Assembly (NCBI RefSeq): GCF_021654285.1
Contig: NZ_JAKFZS010000006.1
Location: forward strand, 205,589 to 269,588
Length of the DNA: 64,000 bases
Source of the DNA: Pseudoalteromonas luteoviolacea
Lineage (GTDB): Bacteria; Pseudomonadota; Gammaproteobacteria; Enterobacterales; Alteromonadaceae
Direction of reading: 5' to 3'
Below the pieces are notes generated by a model. The model saw nothing but the letters and a program-made list of their open reading frames with translations, made no database searches and was not told the DNA's origin. This document shows positions 52,092 through 62,016 of this stretch, one piece after another (the stretch's first letter is position 1; every line of letters starts with the position of its first letter). A program made the translations under genes and the position numbers.

Positions 52092-55000
52092 ATGACTGAC
52101 TCTGCAAATAATGCCGCGCTGGAGCAAGGCTCTTATGATTTGATCAAGCGTCGTTTGAGCAACTCTGGCGCTCAGCTACGCACAGACATTGACTCACTCA
52201 ATAAAAATCGTATTGATACATTTGGTAGCACCGAGATTAAAGTCAAAGGGCGAGCGAGAGTAAGAACAGAGCACAATTGCATACCACGCGATATCGTACT
52301 CATCGGTGACAAACTTATTTTTGCCTATAACGTATTCTTAGGAATGAAAAAGAATACTCAAGTAGGCGATGTCTTTAGCGTTCAAAAACTGGTTCAGCAA
52401 GATGACCATTATGAAGTAGAAGCTTATCCAAATGAGACGAAATTTCTCACAGATAAACGCTTTTTAAGAGATTTTGACGAATTATATACTTACTACAAAG
52501 AAACCTGGCTACAGCATTTGTTTCAGCAAAACGGAAAGCTTTTTGCGCTATTTAAAATCGGTGACAAACTCACTGATGTACGCGTATTTCGCTGGGAAAT
52601 CGCAGCTGATAATACACTCGATTACATAGATAACCGTGGCGAACGAGATTTAAATACAGATCAGGATTATGATTTTGAGTGGGTCAAAACTGACCGCAGT
52701 GATCATGAAGAGGGCCGCCATCCACACATCAATATTCTGGATACCGTCTTTGTTGAAACAGTCGGTGGCGATCTCACCATTAAAATTGAGAACAACACTG
52801 AAAGTGGCGAAGGAATTTATGCTGAGCCAGTTGATGATAAAAATCAATCTCTGGCAGACTGTGAGGTTGAATATGCCAAACTTGGCGAAATCATCTTACT
52901 TAAGGTATTGCCTTATCGGGAAAAAATCTGGCGCTATTATATTTTTAACTGTGTAACTGAAAAAGTTATCCGCCAAGATGCGATTTCTGATGCGTGCGTA
53001 CAGCTTCCTGATGATCACGGTATTATTTTCCCAGGTGGTTACTATTTACAATCAGGACAAACTCGCTCGTTTGAAGATCACATTGAAAACTTAGAATTTC
53101 ATAAACAGATAAAATCGCCCAACGGCGAAGATGTATTATATGTCTTTTATGAGCCAAGCGAAGGGCGCTACGCACTATTTGCTTATAATCTGATCGAGAA
53201 AAATCTACAAAACCCAATCTATTGTCATGGCTATGGTGTGTATGAAGATGGTTTAACCATCACCTTTAAAGCCGAAAAAGAAGAAGCTGAGCGCGTTCAT
53301 CCAATTCAGGTTTGGGACAGTCCATTTTGCTCTGTTGAATTTGCGGCCAATGCGCCTACACCAAGCAGCATGCTGGGTAAAATTGGTAATCCAGACTTGG
53401 TGCGTGGTATTTCAGATCTATACAGTGTCTGCAAGGCCATCAGTGAGCAAAACCCCAATGTTTCTCACTATGAAAGCCTGATTTCGTTAACACGCAGTAT
53501 CTTAGATAGATATCACTGGCTGACAGAGCCTGATTTTGATCCGCTCAATACCCAATTGCATGAGATATTTGAAACCTCTGAGCAGGTTTTGGATGAGTTT
53601 GAGAAGATCAGCCAAATACAGGAAACCGCCAAAAAAGCATTGGCAGATATTGAGCAAGAATATAAGGCGACGACGAAGGATATTCGCCCTGATAGCTTTA
53701 AGCTGGCCACTGAGTTTGTCACAGGTCTTGAAGCCCTAAAACTGCTTAAGGGAAAAATTATTAGCTTGGAGGAGGTAAAATATATAGATGTTACCGCTTT
53801 GCAAGCACTGCAAACACGCCTAGATGAGCTGACTTTAGAGATAAGTAAATCGACGGCACAATTTTTACAAAAAGAGGCGGCCTTAGCCCCGTATCATGAC
53901 AAGTTGGCTGAACTGACCGGCTTGAGTGAGAAAAGTGAGAGTGTTACCGAGCTTAATGGTTTTTTAGATGAATTAGATGCATTGGGTGATGAACTTGATT
54001 TACTCAATCACACCATGCTTGATTTAGAAATCGATGACAGCCGTGTTAGAACCCAGATCCTTGAAGATGTTAGCGGTGTTTACGGTCTAGTTAATCGTGC
54101 AAAAGCCAGCATTGAAATTCGTCGAAAAAGCCTTGGCAGCGTAGAAGCAAAAGCCGAATTCGCGGCGCGTTTTAAACTGTTTAGCCAAAGTATTACCAGC
54201 AGTTTGAACAATGCACGTACCCCAGAGCAATGTGATGAGCAGCTCTCTCGCTTGTTAATTCAGTTAGAAGAGTTGGAATCTCAATTCAGTGAATATGACG
54301 AGTATCTTGCTGAGATCATGGCCAAACGCGATGATGTTTATGAAAGCTTCGAAGCCCATAAACAGCAGCTGATAGATGAAAGGCAGCGTAGAGCACTGAA
54401 TTTAGCCAATGCCGCTGAGCGTATTTTACAGGGAGTAACTAGGCGCTCACAAAATTTCACTGATATTGATGAAATCAACAGCTACTTTGCTTCTGATCCT
54501 ATGATCAGCAAGTTACGCAGTTTGACGCAAGAGCTTAAAGAGCTAGGTGATGAGATCAAAGCGGATGATATTCAAGCCAAGCTAAAAGCCGCTAAAGATC
54601 AGGGGATCCGCTCTTTGCGTGATAAGCAGGATATATACAGCGATGGTGGCAATTCAGTCAAAATTGGCAAGCACCACTTTGGTGTCAATAAGCAGCAACT
54701 TGATCTGACTCTACTGCCTCGTGATGAAGACTTGATGTTTCACCTGACTGGCACTGAGTATTTTGAGCCGATTGGGGAGAAAAGTATTCGTGAGACCTTG
54801 CTGGCTTATCGTCCTTACTGGCAGCAGAATTTAGTCTCTGAAAATAACGACATATATCGTGGAGAGTTTTTAGCTGCGCAAGTGCTGACAGCGGCTACGG
54901 ACCCGACTTATGTACTGACGCTTGATGAGTTAAATGCGGCGATAGGTGAGGACACACTGCTCACATTAGTGCAAAAATTTGCTGAGCCTAGATACCAAGA

Positions 55001-58000
55001 AGGTTATGAAAAGGGCATTCATGACCATGATGCAACCTTGATATTACAAAACTTGCTGGCCCAAAAGCAGGCGTTAGGCTTATTGATATACCCTACATCC
55101 GCGCGAGTTGTCGCGCAGTTGTATGCAAGTCAATGTGATGATAAGCAGTTAATCAAGTGGCGCGAGCAGTCTAAACAAGCTGAGTTGATGGAGACCTTGT
55201 TAGGGGATGCGCGATTTAAAGTACAGCTAGCCACTGAACTTGGCGAGGTGATCACGCAATTTGCACACAATGAGTTAAACCGTTATCTGGGCTACACATC
55301 GACTTTGTCTGGGCAGTTAAGTGCTGAATATTTAATTAAAGAACTGGCGCAAAGTAAAAAAGAGCTTGTGTTTTCGACCTCTCATACGGTCAAAAAATTA
55401 GCAGAGCAATTTAACAGTGTCGCCAGAAGCAAAGGGTTTGCAAGTTCACTACAAGATACGCTGCAGACGCTAGAACATTTACAAGACAAAGCCATTATGG
55501 CAACTAGCTGGCTCAATGCATATGGACAACAGCATGATACAGAAGTAAGTAGCGATAACCTGATTGAGGCGGCTAATATGGTGCTATTACAGCATCTAAA
55601 AATGGCAAAGTTCACCGCGCAAGATGTGGCTGTCTCTAATCAAGTGAATGGGCTTCTTGGGCAACATATTCGTATCGAGGAGCAAGTATTAACACTTGAT
55701 TACTCTGAGTTTTTTGCGCGCACAGAGCTATACTTGGCTGAACATGTTCGTGGCTTTAGTCATTATCATGAACTTAAATCTGATATTTTGGTTGAGCAAA
55801 AGGAGCGCTTGCAGCTCGATGAATTTAAGCCCAGACCATTGAGTTCGTTTGTTCGTAACCAGCTGATTGATAAAGTTTACTTCCCAATCATTGGTGATAA
55901 TCTCGCGAAGCAAATTGGTGCATCAGGCAATAATAAACGTACCGATTTAATGGGGATGTTGTTACTTATTTCGCCACCGGGTTACGGTAAAACAACGCTG
56001 ATTGAATATGTTGCGAATCGACTTGGCTTAACCTTTGTCAAAGTGAATTGTCCTTCAATTGGTCATGATCAGGTTTCACTCGACCCTGGCCAAGCGATTA
56101 ATGCAACGGCAGCAAAAGAGATAGAAAAAATCAACCAGAGCTTTGAAATGGGCAACAACGTCATGCTCTATTTGGATGATATTCAGCATACCAACCCTGA
56201 ATTCTTACAGAAATTCATTTCACTCTGTGATGGCTCTAGGCGTATTGACGGAGTATGGAATGGCCGCAGTAAAACCTATGATCTACGTGGGAAAAAGTTT
56301 GCCGTTGTGATGGCGGGTAACCCTTACACAGAATCTGGCGAGAGCTTTAAAATTCCTGATATGTTGGCTAACCGTGCCGATATCTACAACTTAGGTGACA
56401 CTTTATCGGGTTGTGAGCAAGAGTTTGCAATGAGCTTCATCGAAAATGCACTCACCTCAAATGCAGTGCTTGCGCCACTTGCCAACCGTAATATGCAGGA
56501 CTTGTATAAATTGGTGCGTATTGCGCAAGGCGAAGACATTTCTTTGAATGAGTTGGAGCATAACTATTCTCAGGCACAAGCAAATGAAATTGTGTCTGTG
56601 TTACAAAAGCTGATCCAGATAAGAAATACGGTTTTAAAGGTGAATGCACAGTATATTGCCTCCGCTGCGCAAGACGATGATTATCGAATTGAGCCGCCGT
56701 TTAAGCTCCAAGGCAGTTATCGAAACATGAACAAGATGGCCGAAAAGGTTGTGGCGGCAATGAATGATGAGGAGTTAGAAAACCTCATTCAAGACCATTA
56801 CCGTGGTGAGGCACAAACACTCAGTAAAGGCAGCGAGGAAAACCTCCTTAAACTTGCTGAGCTGCGCGGTACGTTGGATGAACAGACAAGAGCGCGTTGG
56901 CAACAGATCTTAGATGATTACGCGCTGCTTAACCGAGCCAATGATGCAGGCAGCCCTGTATTACTTGCTGTTGAGCAACTCGGCGAGCTTAATGAGTCAC
57001 TCACCAGCATTGCAACAAAGCTGGACAAAGAGCAGTTAAGTCATAATTACTCCGCTTTGTTAGAATCGCTTAATCAAGCGATCAGTGCACAAGATACTAA
57101 TGCCAGTATACAGTCGGTAGCAAAAGTGATTGAGCAAAGTGCACAGCAGTCGCCACTTTCAGCATCATTTGAACAGCTAATTGAACTTTTGACTAAACAA
57201 CATCAGCAAAATCAAGTGCACAGTGAACAGTTGGCGCATCAAGGCGCGAATACGACTGACACATTGGTGAGTAAAGTTAATGATGCATTGGAACAACTCA
57301 CTGGGGCATTAAATACCCAGTCACAACGCTCTTCAGATCAAGCACAGCTTGATGCGCAACGAGCTGACAATAAACTCGCTTCACAACATGCTTTAACAGA
57401 GGCATTGTCGGCACAGTTGCAACAAGTCACCCGTGCAATTGAGCGTCAGCGAGACAGTCAGATTAGCAGTGCAGAGCAAAGTGCTTCAAAACACAGTGAA
57501 GTAATGGCAAACCAAGGCGCAGAACTTGCAAAGTTAGCCGACGAACTTGCAAAAGTACGTAGTGCATTTACTGCTCAAAACGAGCTGAAAGAATCGCTGG
57601 TAGAGCAATCTAAAGAGCATCAGCAGGCTTTAGTAGAGTGTGTTTCGAGCAAACTAGATCATATGGCGAAGGTACTAGAAGCGCAAAATCTTGTTTCAGA
57701 TCACCAACGTCAGACCGATCTATTGTTGCAGCAAAGTGACGCGTTAAAGGTGATTGCTGAAAAGACGGATATAGCACCTGCTTTATCTGGGCTCAGCCGC
57801 GACTTTTTACAAGGCCAAGATACATTAGGGGTGGCGTTAAAAGAGGCGCTTGAGTCGAGCCAGCACCAAATGGCAGAGCAACTTTCAAGTGCGTCAGGGA
57901 GCATGCAACAAAATCATGATGACCTAAGTAGACAAACGCAAGTTCATAGCTCAGTGTTAGAACAACTAGTTGCCCAGCTGCGAGAGCAGGTGGCGAGTGC

Positions 58001-58220
58001 ACAGCAAGCGACACCCAGTGATGAAGTGGCACTTGCGCTAAGTGAGTTGGTCAACACTGCATTACCTTCGCTGATGCAACAGGCTGAGCAATCAAATACC
58101 CTAGATCCGGAGCTTGGTCGTAAAGTTGATGTGATTTTGGAACGCCTAGCACGTATTGAACGACTACCAGCGCAGGCCCAAGGGGCTACACAAAGCAGTG
58201 AAAACCCTTATATGCTTTAG
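52092..58220 (+). CDS. Giant AAA ATPase of the YjfI-PspA-flotillin operon
   Basis: A 2042-residue protein. An N-terminal region (1 to about 450) of unknown beta-rich fold, then long coiled coils (about 450-830), a helical region with the AAA ATPase around residues 1270-1480: Walker A SPPGYGKTT (residue about 1295), Walker B NVMLYLDDI (about 1356), sensor-like VVMAGNPYTESGE. The C-terminal 500 residues are Gln/Ser-rich coiled coil. Proteins of this kind are annotated as DNA-repair ATPases, though the name has little basis; the flotillin/PspA neighbours suggest a membrane or stress remodelling motor. It is the last gene of the operon. Confidence 0.88.
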   Translation: MTDSANNAALEQGSYDLIKRRLSNSGAQLRTDIDSLNKNRIDTFGSTEIKVKGRARVRTEHNCIPRDIVLIGDKLIFAYNVFLGMKKNTQVGDVFSVQKLVQQDDHYEVEAYPNETKFLTDKRFLRDFDELYTYYKETWLQHLFQQNGKLFALFKIGDKLTDVRVFRWEIAADNTLDYIDNRGERDLNTDQDYDFEWVKTDRSDHEEGRHPHINILDTVFVETVGGDLTIKIENNTESGEGIYAEPVDDKNQSLADCEVEYAKLGEIILLKVLPYREKIWRYYIFNCVTEKVIRQDAISDACVQLPDDHGIIFPGGYYLQSGQTRSFEDHIENLEFHKQIKSPNGEDVLYVFYEPSEGRYALFAYNLIEKNLQNPIYCHGYGVYEDGLTITFKAEKEEAERVHPIQVWDSPFCSVEFAANAPTPSSMLGKIGNPDLVRGISDLYSVCKAISEQNPNVSHYESLISLTRSILDRYHWLTEPDFDPLNTQLHEIFETSEQVLDEFEKISQIQETAKKALADIEQEYKATTKDIRPDSFKLATEFVTGLEALKLLKGKIISLEEVKYIDVTALQALQTRLDELTLEISKSTAQFLQKEAALAPYHDKLAELTGLSEKSESVTELNGFLDELDALGDELDLLNHTMLDLEIDDSRVRTQILEDVSGVYGLVNRAKASIEIRRKSLGSVEAKAEFAARFKLFSQSITSSLNNARTPEQCDEQLSRLLIQLEELESQFSEYDEYLAEIMAKRDDVYESFEAHKQQLIDERQRRALNLANAAERILQGVTRRSQNFTDIDEINSYFASDPMISKLRSLTQELKELGDEIKADDIQAKLKAAKDQGIRSLRDKQDIYSDGGNSVKIGKHHFGVNKQQLDLTLLPRDEDLMFHLTGTEYFEPIGEKSIRETLLAYRPYWQQNLVSENNDIYRGEFLAAQVLTAATDPTYVLTLDELNAAIGEDTLLTLVQKFAEPRYQEGYEKGIHDHDATLILQNLLAQKQALGLLIYPTSARVVAQLYASQCDDKQLIKWREQSKQAELMETLLGDARFKVQLATELGEVITQFAHNELNRYLGYTSTLSGQLSAEYLIKELAQSKKELVFSTSHTVKKLAEQFNSVARSKGFASSLQDTLQTLEHLQDKAIMATSWLNAYGQQHDTEVSSDNLIEAANMVLLQHLKMAKFTAQDVAVSNQVNGLLGQHIRIEEQVLTLDYSEFFARTELYLAEHVRGFSHYHELKSDILVEQKERLQLDEFKPRPLSSFVRNQLIDKVYFPIIGDNLAKQIGASGNNKRTDLMGMLLLISPPGYGKTTLIEYVANRLGLTFVKVNCPSIGHDQVSLDPGQAINATAAKEIEKINQSFEMGNNVMLYLDDIQHTNPEFLQKFISLCDGSRRIDGVWNGRSKTYDLRGKKFAVVMAGNPYTESGESFKIPDMLANRADIYNLGDTLSGCEQEFAMSFIENALTSNAVLAPLANRNMQDLYKLVRIAQGEDISLNELEHNYSQAQANEIVSVLQKLIQIRNTVLKVNAQYIASAAQDDDYRIEPPFKLQGSYRNMNKMAEKVVAAMNDEELENLIQDHYRGEAQTLSKGSEENLLKLAELRGTLDEQTRARWQQILDDYALLNRANDAGSPVLLAVEQLGELNESLTSIATKLDKEQLSHNYSALLESLNQAISAQDTNASIQSVAKVIEQSAQQSPLSASFEQLIELLTKQHQQNQVHSEQLAHQGANTTDTLVSKVNDALEQLTGALNTQSQRSSDQAQLDAQRADNKLASQHALTEALSAQLQQVTRAIERQRDSQISSAEQSASKHSEVMANQGAELAKLADELAKVRSAFTAQNELKESLVEQSKEHQQALVECVSSKLDHMAKVLEAQNLVSDHQRQTDLLLQQSDALKVIAEKTDIAPALSGLSRDFLQGQDTLGVALKEALESSQHQMAEQLSSASGSMQQNHDDLSRQTQVHSSVLEQLVAQLREQVASAQQATPSDEVALALSELVNTALPSLMQQAEQSNTLDPELGRKVDVILERLARIERLPAQAQGATQSSENPYML

Positions 58221-58234
58221 CGTATGAACAATGA

Positions 58235-58266
58235 AAAGCCGATGCCGTCTGTCATCGGCTTTTTTA
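58235..58266 (+). terminator. Terminator of the six-gene stress operon
   Basis: Stem AAAAGCCGATG / CATCGGCTTTT with an eight-base loop, followed by T. It stands 15 bases past the ATPase stop. Confidence 0.95.
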
Positions 58267-58476
58267 ACCTTTATTGCCTCTGCTTGTAGCTACGATTCGT
58301 TTACTTTACCGAATCTTTTTTTCAGAACACCCAAACCAAATTTAGTATCCATACAACTATTGGATGATAGTCTTTTATTTAATTCTTTTGTATTGTTTTT
58401 ATTTGCTTTTTCATCCGTAAAATGGGTAAAAAAGAGAACAATGTATTAGTTTTTATCAGAAGGAGATAGGGATATC

Positions 58477-59412
58477 ATGACGCTTAAAGTAAGAGTGCCG
58501 ATTTTATCATCAGACAATGAAAAAGCCCACATTGGTAAAGTGTTCGTAGAAGCAGGCCAACAAGTTAAATCTGGCGACTCGTTGTGCAGTGTTGAAACAG
58601 ATAAAGTTATTTTTGAATTGGCAGCATATGTTGACGGAGTCGTTGAAAAAATATTTACCAAAGAAGGGGACTATAAAAAAGAATATGCAGCGCTTATGTC
58701 TATCACCCCGTCCACTGAGCTATCGACTGACGAAAAAGAAGAGCTGCAAAGTAGTGATGTGGCAATACCATTTAGTTCTGATCAGGAATGTGTTGTTGCA
58801 CATGCTTTAAAAGAACAAGGCAATATCGATATTGTAGCCCCAGATTTACCTGAGTTAGATCGTAATTTTCTGAATATTTACGTCAAAGAAGGGAGTGCTG
58901 TTGAGCAAGGAGACCTGCTTTGTGATATTGAAACAGACGATGAGGTGTTTGATATTTATGCCAAACACCGTGGGGTTATTTGCAAGTTTAATAAAATGCC
59001 GAACGATGCGATTTGTTCAGGCGAATTATTAGTGACCATGTATCAAGAGCCTAAAAAAACCATTGATACAACAGCGGAACAAGTGCAAAAACAGCAGGGG
59101 ACCACGGTGCCTCAACACGAACTCAAGTCACGGTCAATTGAAGAAATTTGCGCAGAAACTAATTTACAGGCTGAGCTTGATACCCAATTAAATAACCCTG
59201 AACAGGCGAGCTTTGAAGAAACGGCCAAAGACTTAATACCACAGGAAAGATCAGAACAGCCTGATATTTTGAATGAGGAGCGTACTGCTCAAGCATGCAC
59301 TGATACAGAAGTTACTACGAATACTCCACACGCGCCATCGAGCGTCAAGCCCTTTTTGTGCGGGATGCTCTTTGCTACGGGGTTATTTGCATTATTTTCT
59401 TATTTGTATTGA
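58477..59412 (+). CDS. Membrane-anchored protein with two lipoyl-like domains
   Basis: A 311-residue protein. The first biotinyl/lipoyl domain (residues 1-76) has ETDKV with the lipoylation Lys43. The second (residues about 115-190) has ETDDEV, where Asp154 replaces the lysine, so it cannot carry lipoate. A low-complexity acidic linker and a C-terminal membrane helix (CGMLFATGLFALFSYLY) follow. There are no dehydrogenase E1/E2 catalytic parts. Architecture is unusual: it is not part of a known 2-oxoacid dehydrogenase complex. Possible role: a membrane lipoate or biotinyl carrier or scaffold. AGAAGGAGAT precedes the start. The operon terminator stands just upstream, so it has its own promoter. 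Confidence 0.75.
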   Translation: MTLKVRVPILSSDNEKAHIGKVFVEAGQQVKSGDSLCSVETDKVIFELAAYVDGVVEKIFTKEGDYKKEYAALMSITPSTELSTDEKEELQSSDVAIPFSSDQECVVAHALKEQGNIDIVAPDLPELDRNFLNIYVKEGSAVEQGDLLCDIETDDEVFDIYAKHRGVICKFNKMPNDAICSGELLVTMYQEPKKTIDTTAEQVQKQQGTTVPQHELKSRSIEEICAETNLQAELDTQLNNPEQASFEETAKDLIPQERSEQPDILNEERTAQACTDTEVTTNTPHAPSSVKPFLCGMLFATGLFALFSYLY

Positions 59413-59435
59413 CCTGCTTTAATAGTGTGTAGAGG

Positions 59436-59470
59436 CCATGGCTATTAATAAATAGCCATGGCTTTTTTCT
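59436..59470. terminator. Strong hairpin between convergent genes
   Basis: Arms GCCATGGCTATT / AATAGCCATGGC (59436-59447 and 59452-59463), then six T for the plus strand. It serves the lipoyl protein gene and may also serve the opposing gene ending at 59479. Confidence 0.92.
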
Positions 59471-59478
59471 TAGCCATA

Positions 59479-60447
59479 TTACTGGGCCTGAAACCACCTA
59501 GCTATATTACTGAGCGTCCTTTGGAAAAAGTTCATCGGCTTAATGATAAAGCTATCGAATATCAGCTCAGTGGGTGATTCATTTGCTTTTAATACGCTAT
59601 TGAGAGCGTGAAGTTTCTCTACACTTAAATCCAGCGGTGCTTCATTGGGCTGGTACGTTGAGCCAATAGGGTAATATTGTTTTGGCACATTTTTCATTTC
59701 TATATGGGCGCCTAATATTGCGCTTACTGGGTTGTTTTTTGCGAATTGACTCAACTTATTGATGCTGTATTTATATGCACTCCAGTCCTTAACATAGATA
59801 TATCCGGGGTAAAGTGTATCGCCAGTCAATAGCCATTTATTTTGCGGATCATAAATACTTAGGCTTTCTTCTTGGTGGCCTGGTGTAGGCATAATGGTTA
59901 ACTCTCTTTCACCAAGGTCGATTGTAGCTTGCCCATCAGGCCACTTTTCAAATTTAAAGTAGGCTTGTAACGCCGCCTTTGATGGTTTGATAAGTGTTGA
60001 ATTCGCTCGGTTTTCGAAAGCCCAATCACCTTGGTAGTGATCGCTGTGCCCGTGCGAGTGGATGACGAGTAATACTTTTTCTGAAAGCTGTTTCTTACCT
60101 AACAAAGTCTCAAGTGTTTGATACAAATTATACGCAGTACCCTCACCCGCTGCGCCAGTGTCTAACACTAATATAGTTTGTTGGCCTGCCAAGACATATA
60201 TAAATGGGGCTTCATATGTTAAGCATTTGCTTTGTCTAATAATATAAGTGCTTGCATCATGTTGATAGATATCATTGGCAGCCAATTGGGATGTCTCGCA
60301 ATTTTGAGCTCCATGGTGCCATTTTAGTTTTGTGAGCACGGTGTTTGGCGATGATGCTTCGTTCATTGAATGCGTGTTTAAGGTTTGTTCTGTATGAATT
60401 GAACAACCACTTAAAAGTATAAGAAATAAAGAAATATAAGCTCTCAT
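59479..60447 (-). CDS. Metallo-beta-lactamase-fold lipoprotein hydrolase
   Basis: A 322-residue protein with lipoprotein signal (MRAYISLFLILLSGC, lipid on Cys15). The zinc-binding motif is HSHGHSDHYQGDW (HxHxDH), with the next histidine in TPGHQEES and the Asp in LTGDTLYPG, then GAHIEM; a complete two-zinc site. ATG 60447 is preceded by AGGA and starts the signal peptide; the frame further upstream to 60579 overlaps the MarR gene. Probably a broad metal hydrolase (lactonase-, glyoxalase- or beta-lactamase-like); substrate unknown. It is transcribed with the MarR regulator. Confidence 0.85.
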   Translation of the reverse strand: MRAYISLFLILLSGCSIHTEQTLNTHSMNEASSPNTVLTKLKWHHGAQNCETSQLAANDIYQHDASTYIIRQSKCLTYEAPFIYVLAGQQTILVLDTGAAGEGTAYNLYQTLETLLGKKQLSEKVLLVIHSHGHSDHYQGDWAFENRANSTLIKPSKAALQAYFKFEKWPDGQATIDLGERELTIMPTPGHQEESLSIYDPQNKWLLTGDTLYPGYIYVKDWSAYKYSINKLSQFAKNNPVSAILGAHIEMKNVPKQYYPIGSTYQPNEAPLDLSVEKLHALNSVLKANESPTELIFDSFIIKPMNFFQRTLSNIARWFQAQ

Positions 60448-60478
60448 ATCGCCATCCTTATGTAGTTTGATTTTTGTT

Positions 60479-60967
60479 TTAATGCTGGGATTTATCCAAC
60501 GCTTCGAGGCGTTGCATAAGCGGTGTATCGATGAGTGCTTTTTCAGCTTCTCGAACTTTTTGCAGCAAATCACATTCAATTTGTTGAGTGAGTTCCGTGA
60601 ATATTTCTGTCATCTTCGATGTTAGAGGTTTTAGCTGCATCACTTCTTTTTTACCAAGCTCGGTTAAATGCAGTGTTTTTGCGCGCTTGTCCTCCGGGTT
60701 AGGTTTTCGGCAAATCAGCTCAAGCTTAACTAGGGTATGAGTTCTTTGTGTCGCCATCTGATGCGTGACACAAAGTGCTTCGGCTAGTTCAGCGACAGTG
60801 GCGCCGTTGTTTTTCTCTATATAGTACATGCTGGATATAGCAGTACTGGGTGTGGTAATGCCATAACTATGTATTGCGGCGGCGCCTTGTTCGCTAATCA
60901 AGTCTGACAAACGTCGACAAAAGTGGGCGAGAAATGCTTGGTCTAAGCTCTCTAAATATGCACTCAT
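60479..60967 (-). CDS. MarR-family transcription regulator
   Basis: A 162-residue winged-helix regulator. The recognition region VAELAEALCVTHQMATQRTHTLVKLELICRKPNPEDKRAKTLHLTELG (in parts: VTHQMATQRTHTLVKLELI and NPEDKRAKTLHLTELGKK) is typical of MarR, with the DxR wing. It lies 32 bases upstream of the hydrolase gene in the same direction. Two large palindromes in its promoter (60986-60999 and 61015-61042) are the likely operators. Ligand unknown. Confidence 0.9.
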   Translation of the reverse strand: MSAYLESLDQAFLAHFCRRLSDLISEQGAAAIHSYGITTPSTAISSMYYIEKNNGATVAELAEALCVTHQMATQRTHTLVKLELICRKPNPEDKRAKTLHLTELGKKEVMQLKPLTSKMTEIFTELTQQIECDLLQKVREAEKALIDTPLMQRLEALDKSQH

Positions 60968-60985
60968 GATATATCTTAAAAATTA

Positions 60986-60999
60986 TACAAGTACTTGTA
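60986..60999. promoter_or_regulatory. MarR operator candidate 1
   Basis: Perfect palindrome TACAAGTACTTGTA about 20 bases before the marR start codon. The half-site TACAAG matches the second palindrome. Confidence 0.75.
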
Positions 61000-61014
61000 C
61001 ATTAGCATGTATGT

Positions 61015-61042
61015 AATTTTATACAAGCGCTTGTATAAAATT
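61015..61042. promoter_or_regulatory. MarR operator candidate 2 (28-base perfect palindrome)
   Basis: Arms AATTTTATACAAGC / GCTTGTATAAAATT join without a spacer. It lies between marR and the divergent DoxX-like gene and shares the TACAAG-N2-CTTGTA core with operator 1. Confidence 0.8.
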
Positions 61043-61179
61043 GACGGATTTAAATATTTACGTAATTTTCTTTGTGGTCGGATGAGTTGAAATGGTGATG
61101 TAAACGTATTTTTTACAAAAAAATGATTGAAAAAAAGACAGTACTTCAATTAAATACATCAAGTTAAATAGCGTGGCGC

Positions 61180-61737
61180 ATGGATGCAAGAAGCTTGGTT
61201 TGCATACCTGAAGTTGTCAACTGTTACCAAGCACATACATATATTGAGTTAGCTATGGTTACCCCTATTATCATTTTATTTTTGTTGATCATGCCGCTTT
61301 GCATTGCTCATATAATTGCTCGCTCAAAAGGCGGAGTTGTTGATGTGAAAAAGTTTGCCTGCTGGGGCTTGGGGTTAGCTTATTTGTTCTTTTTTATTGG
61401 GCATATTGTAAAAGCGCAAGGAATGGTGGAGATGCTTCCCCCTTGGGTCCCATATCGATTAGCCTTGGTGTATTTGACAGGCTTACTTGAGCTTATTGTT
61501 GGCATTGCCTTGTTCATTCCAAAATTTCAGGTCTTAGCTGCAAAAGTTGCGATTGCGATGTTTGTCGCTTTCTTCCCTGCAAATGTTTATGCCGCGATAA
61601 ATAGCATAGGCTTGGGTGGTCATCAATGGGGACCAATTTATTTGCTTATCAGAGGGCCGTTACAGCTCATTTTAATCTCTTGGGCTTATTTTTTGTGTAT
61701 TAGAGGGCTTAGTATACGAACTTTGGCATTGAATTAG
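61180..61737 (+). CDS. DoxX-like inner-membrane protein
   Basis: A 185-residue membrane protein with four to five helices. The region CWGLGLAYLFFFIGHIVKAQG, MLPPWVPYRLALVYLTGLLELIVG (in parts) and the last helix GPLQLILISWAYFL resemble DoxX/DUF4345-type integral proteins. The first ATG (61180) and the ATG at 61255 are both possible; the latter removes 25 mostly polar residues. It is divergent from marR and its promoter overlaps the palindromes, so it is probably MarR-controlled. Function unknown, perhaps redox-related. Confidence 0.68.
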   Translation: MDARSLVCIPEVVNCYQAHTYIELAMVTPIIILFLLIMPLCIAHIIARSKGGVVDVKKFACWGLGLAYLFFFIGHIVKAQGMVEMLPPWVPYRLALVYLTGLLELIVGIALFIPKFQVLAAKVAIAMFVAFFPANVYAAINSIGLGGHQWGPIYLLIRGPLQLILISWAYFLCIRGLSIRTLALN

Positions 61738-61860
61738 CGTGTTTTGTGGGCTGGTTTAGAGTGGTTTATAGCAGTCTGCAGAAACTGTATATACTCAGCT
61801 TAGTATCTAGATGTTTTAAGATTTTGTATATTTATACAAATGGAGTTTTAGGCCAAATTA

Positions 61861-61887
61861 TAAGTGGCTATGTAGGCCACTTACTTT
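61861..61887 (+). terminator. Hairpin downstream of the DoxX-like gene
   Basis: TAAGTGGC / GCCACTTA perfect arms with a seven-base loop, followed by a short ACTTTT tail. It could end the 61180 transcript. Confidence 0.6.
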
Positions 61888-62016
61888 TGCCAACAAAAGC
61901 TTATTTCAGTCAATAAATACTCGCTAAATCACATTGTTCTATTCTCACGTTAACTTTAAGCACGAACTTGTTATTATATTTAATAATTACAACTATTTAA
62001 TGTTATGGAGTAGCAA

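Noticed and set aside
58231..58449. 72-residue open frame beyond the ATPase
   Set aside because: It starts inside the operon terminator stem and has no ribosome site.
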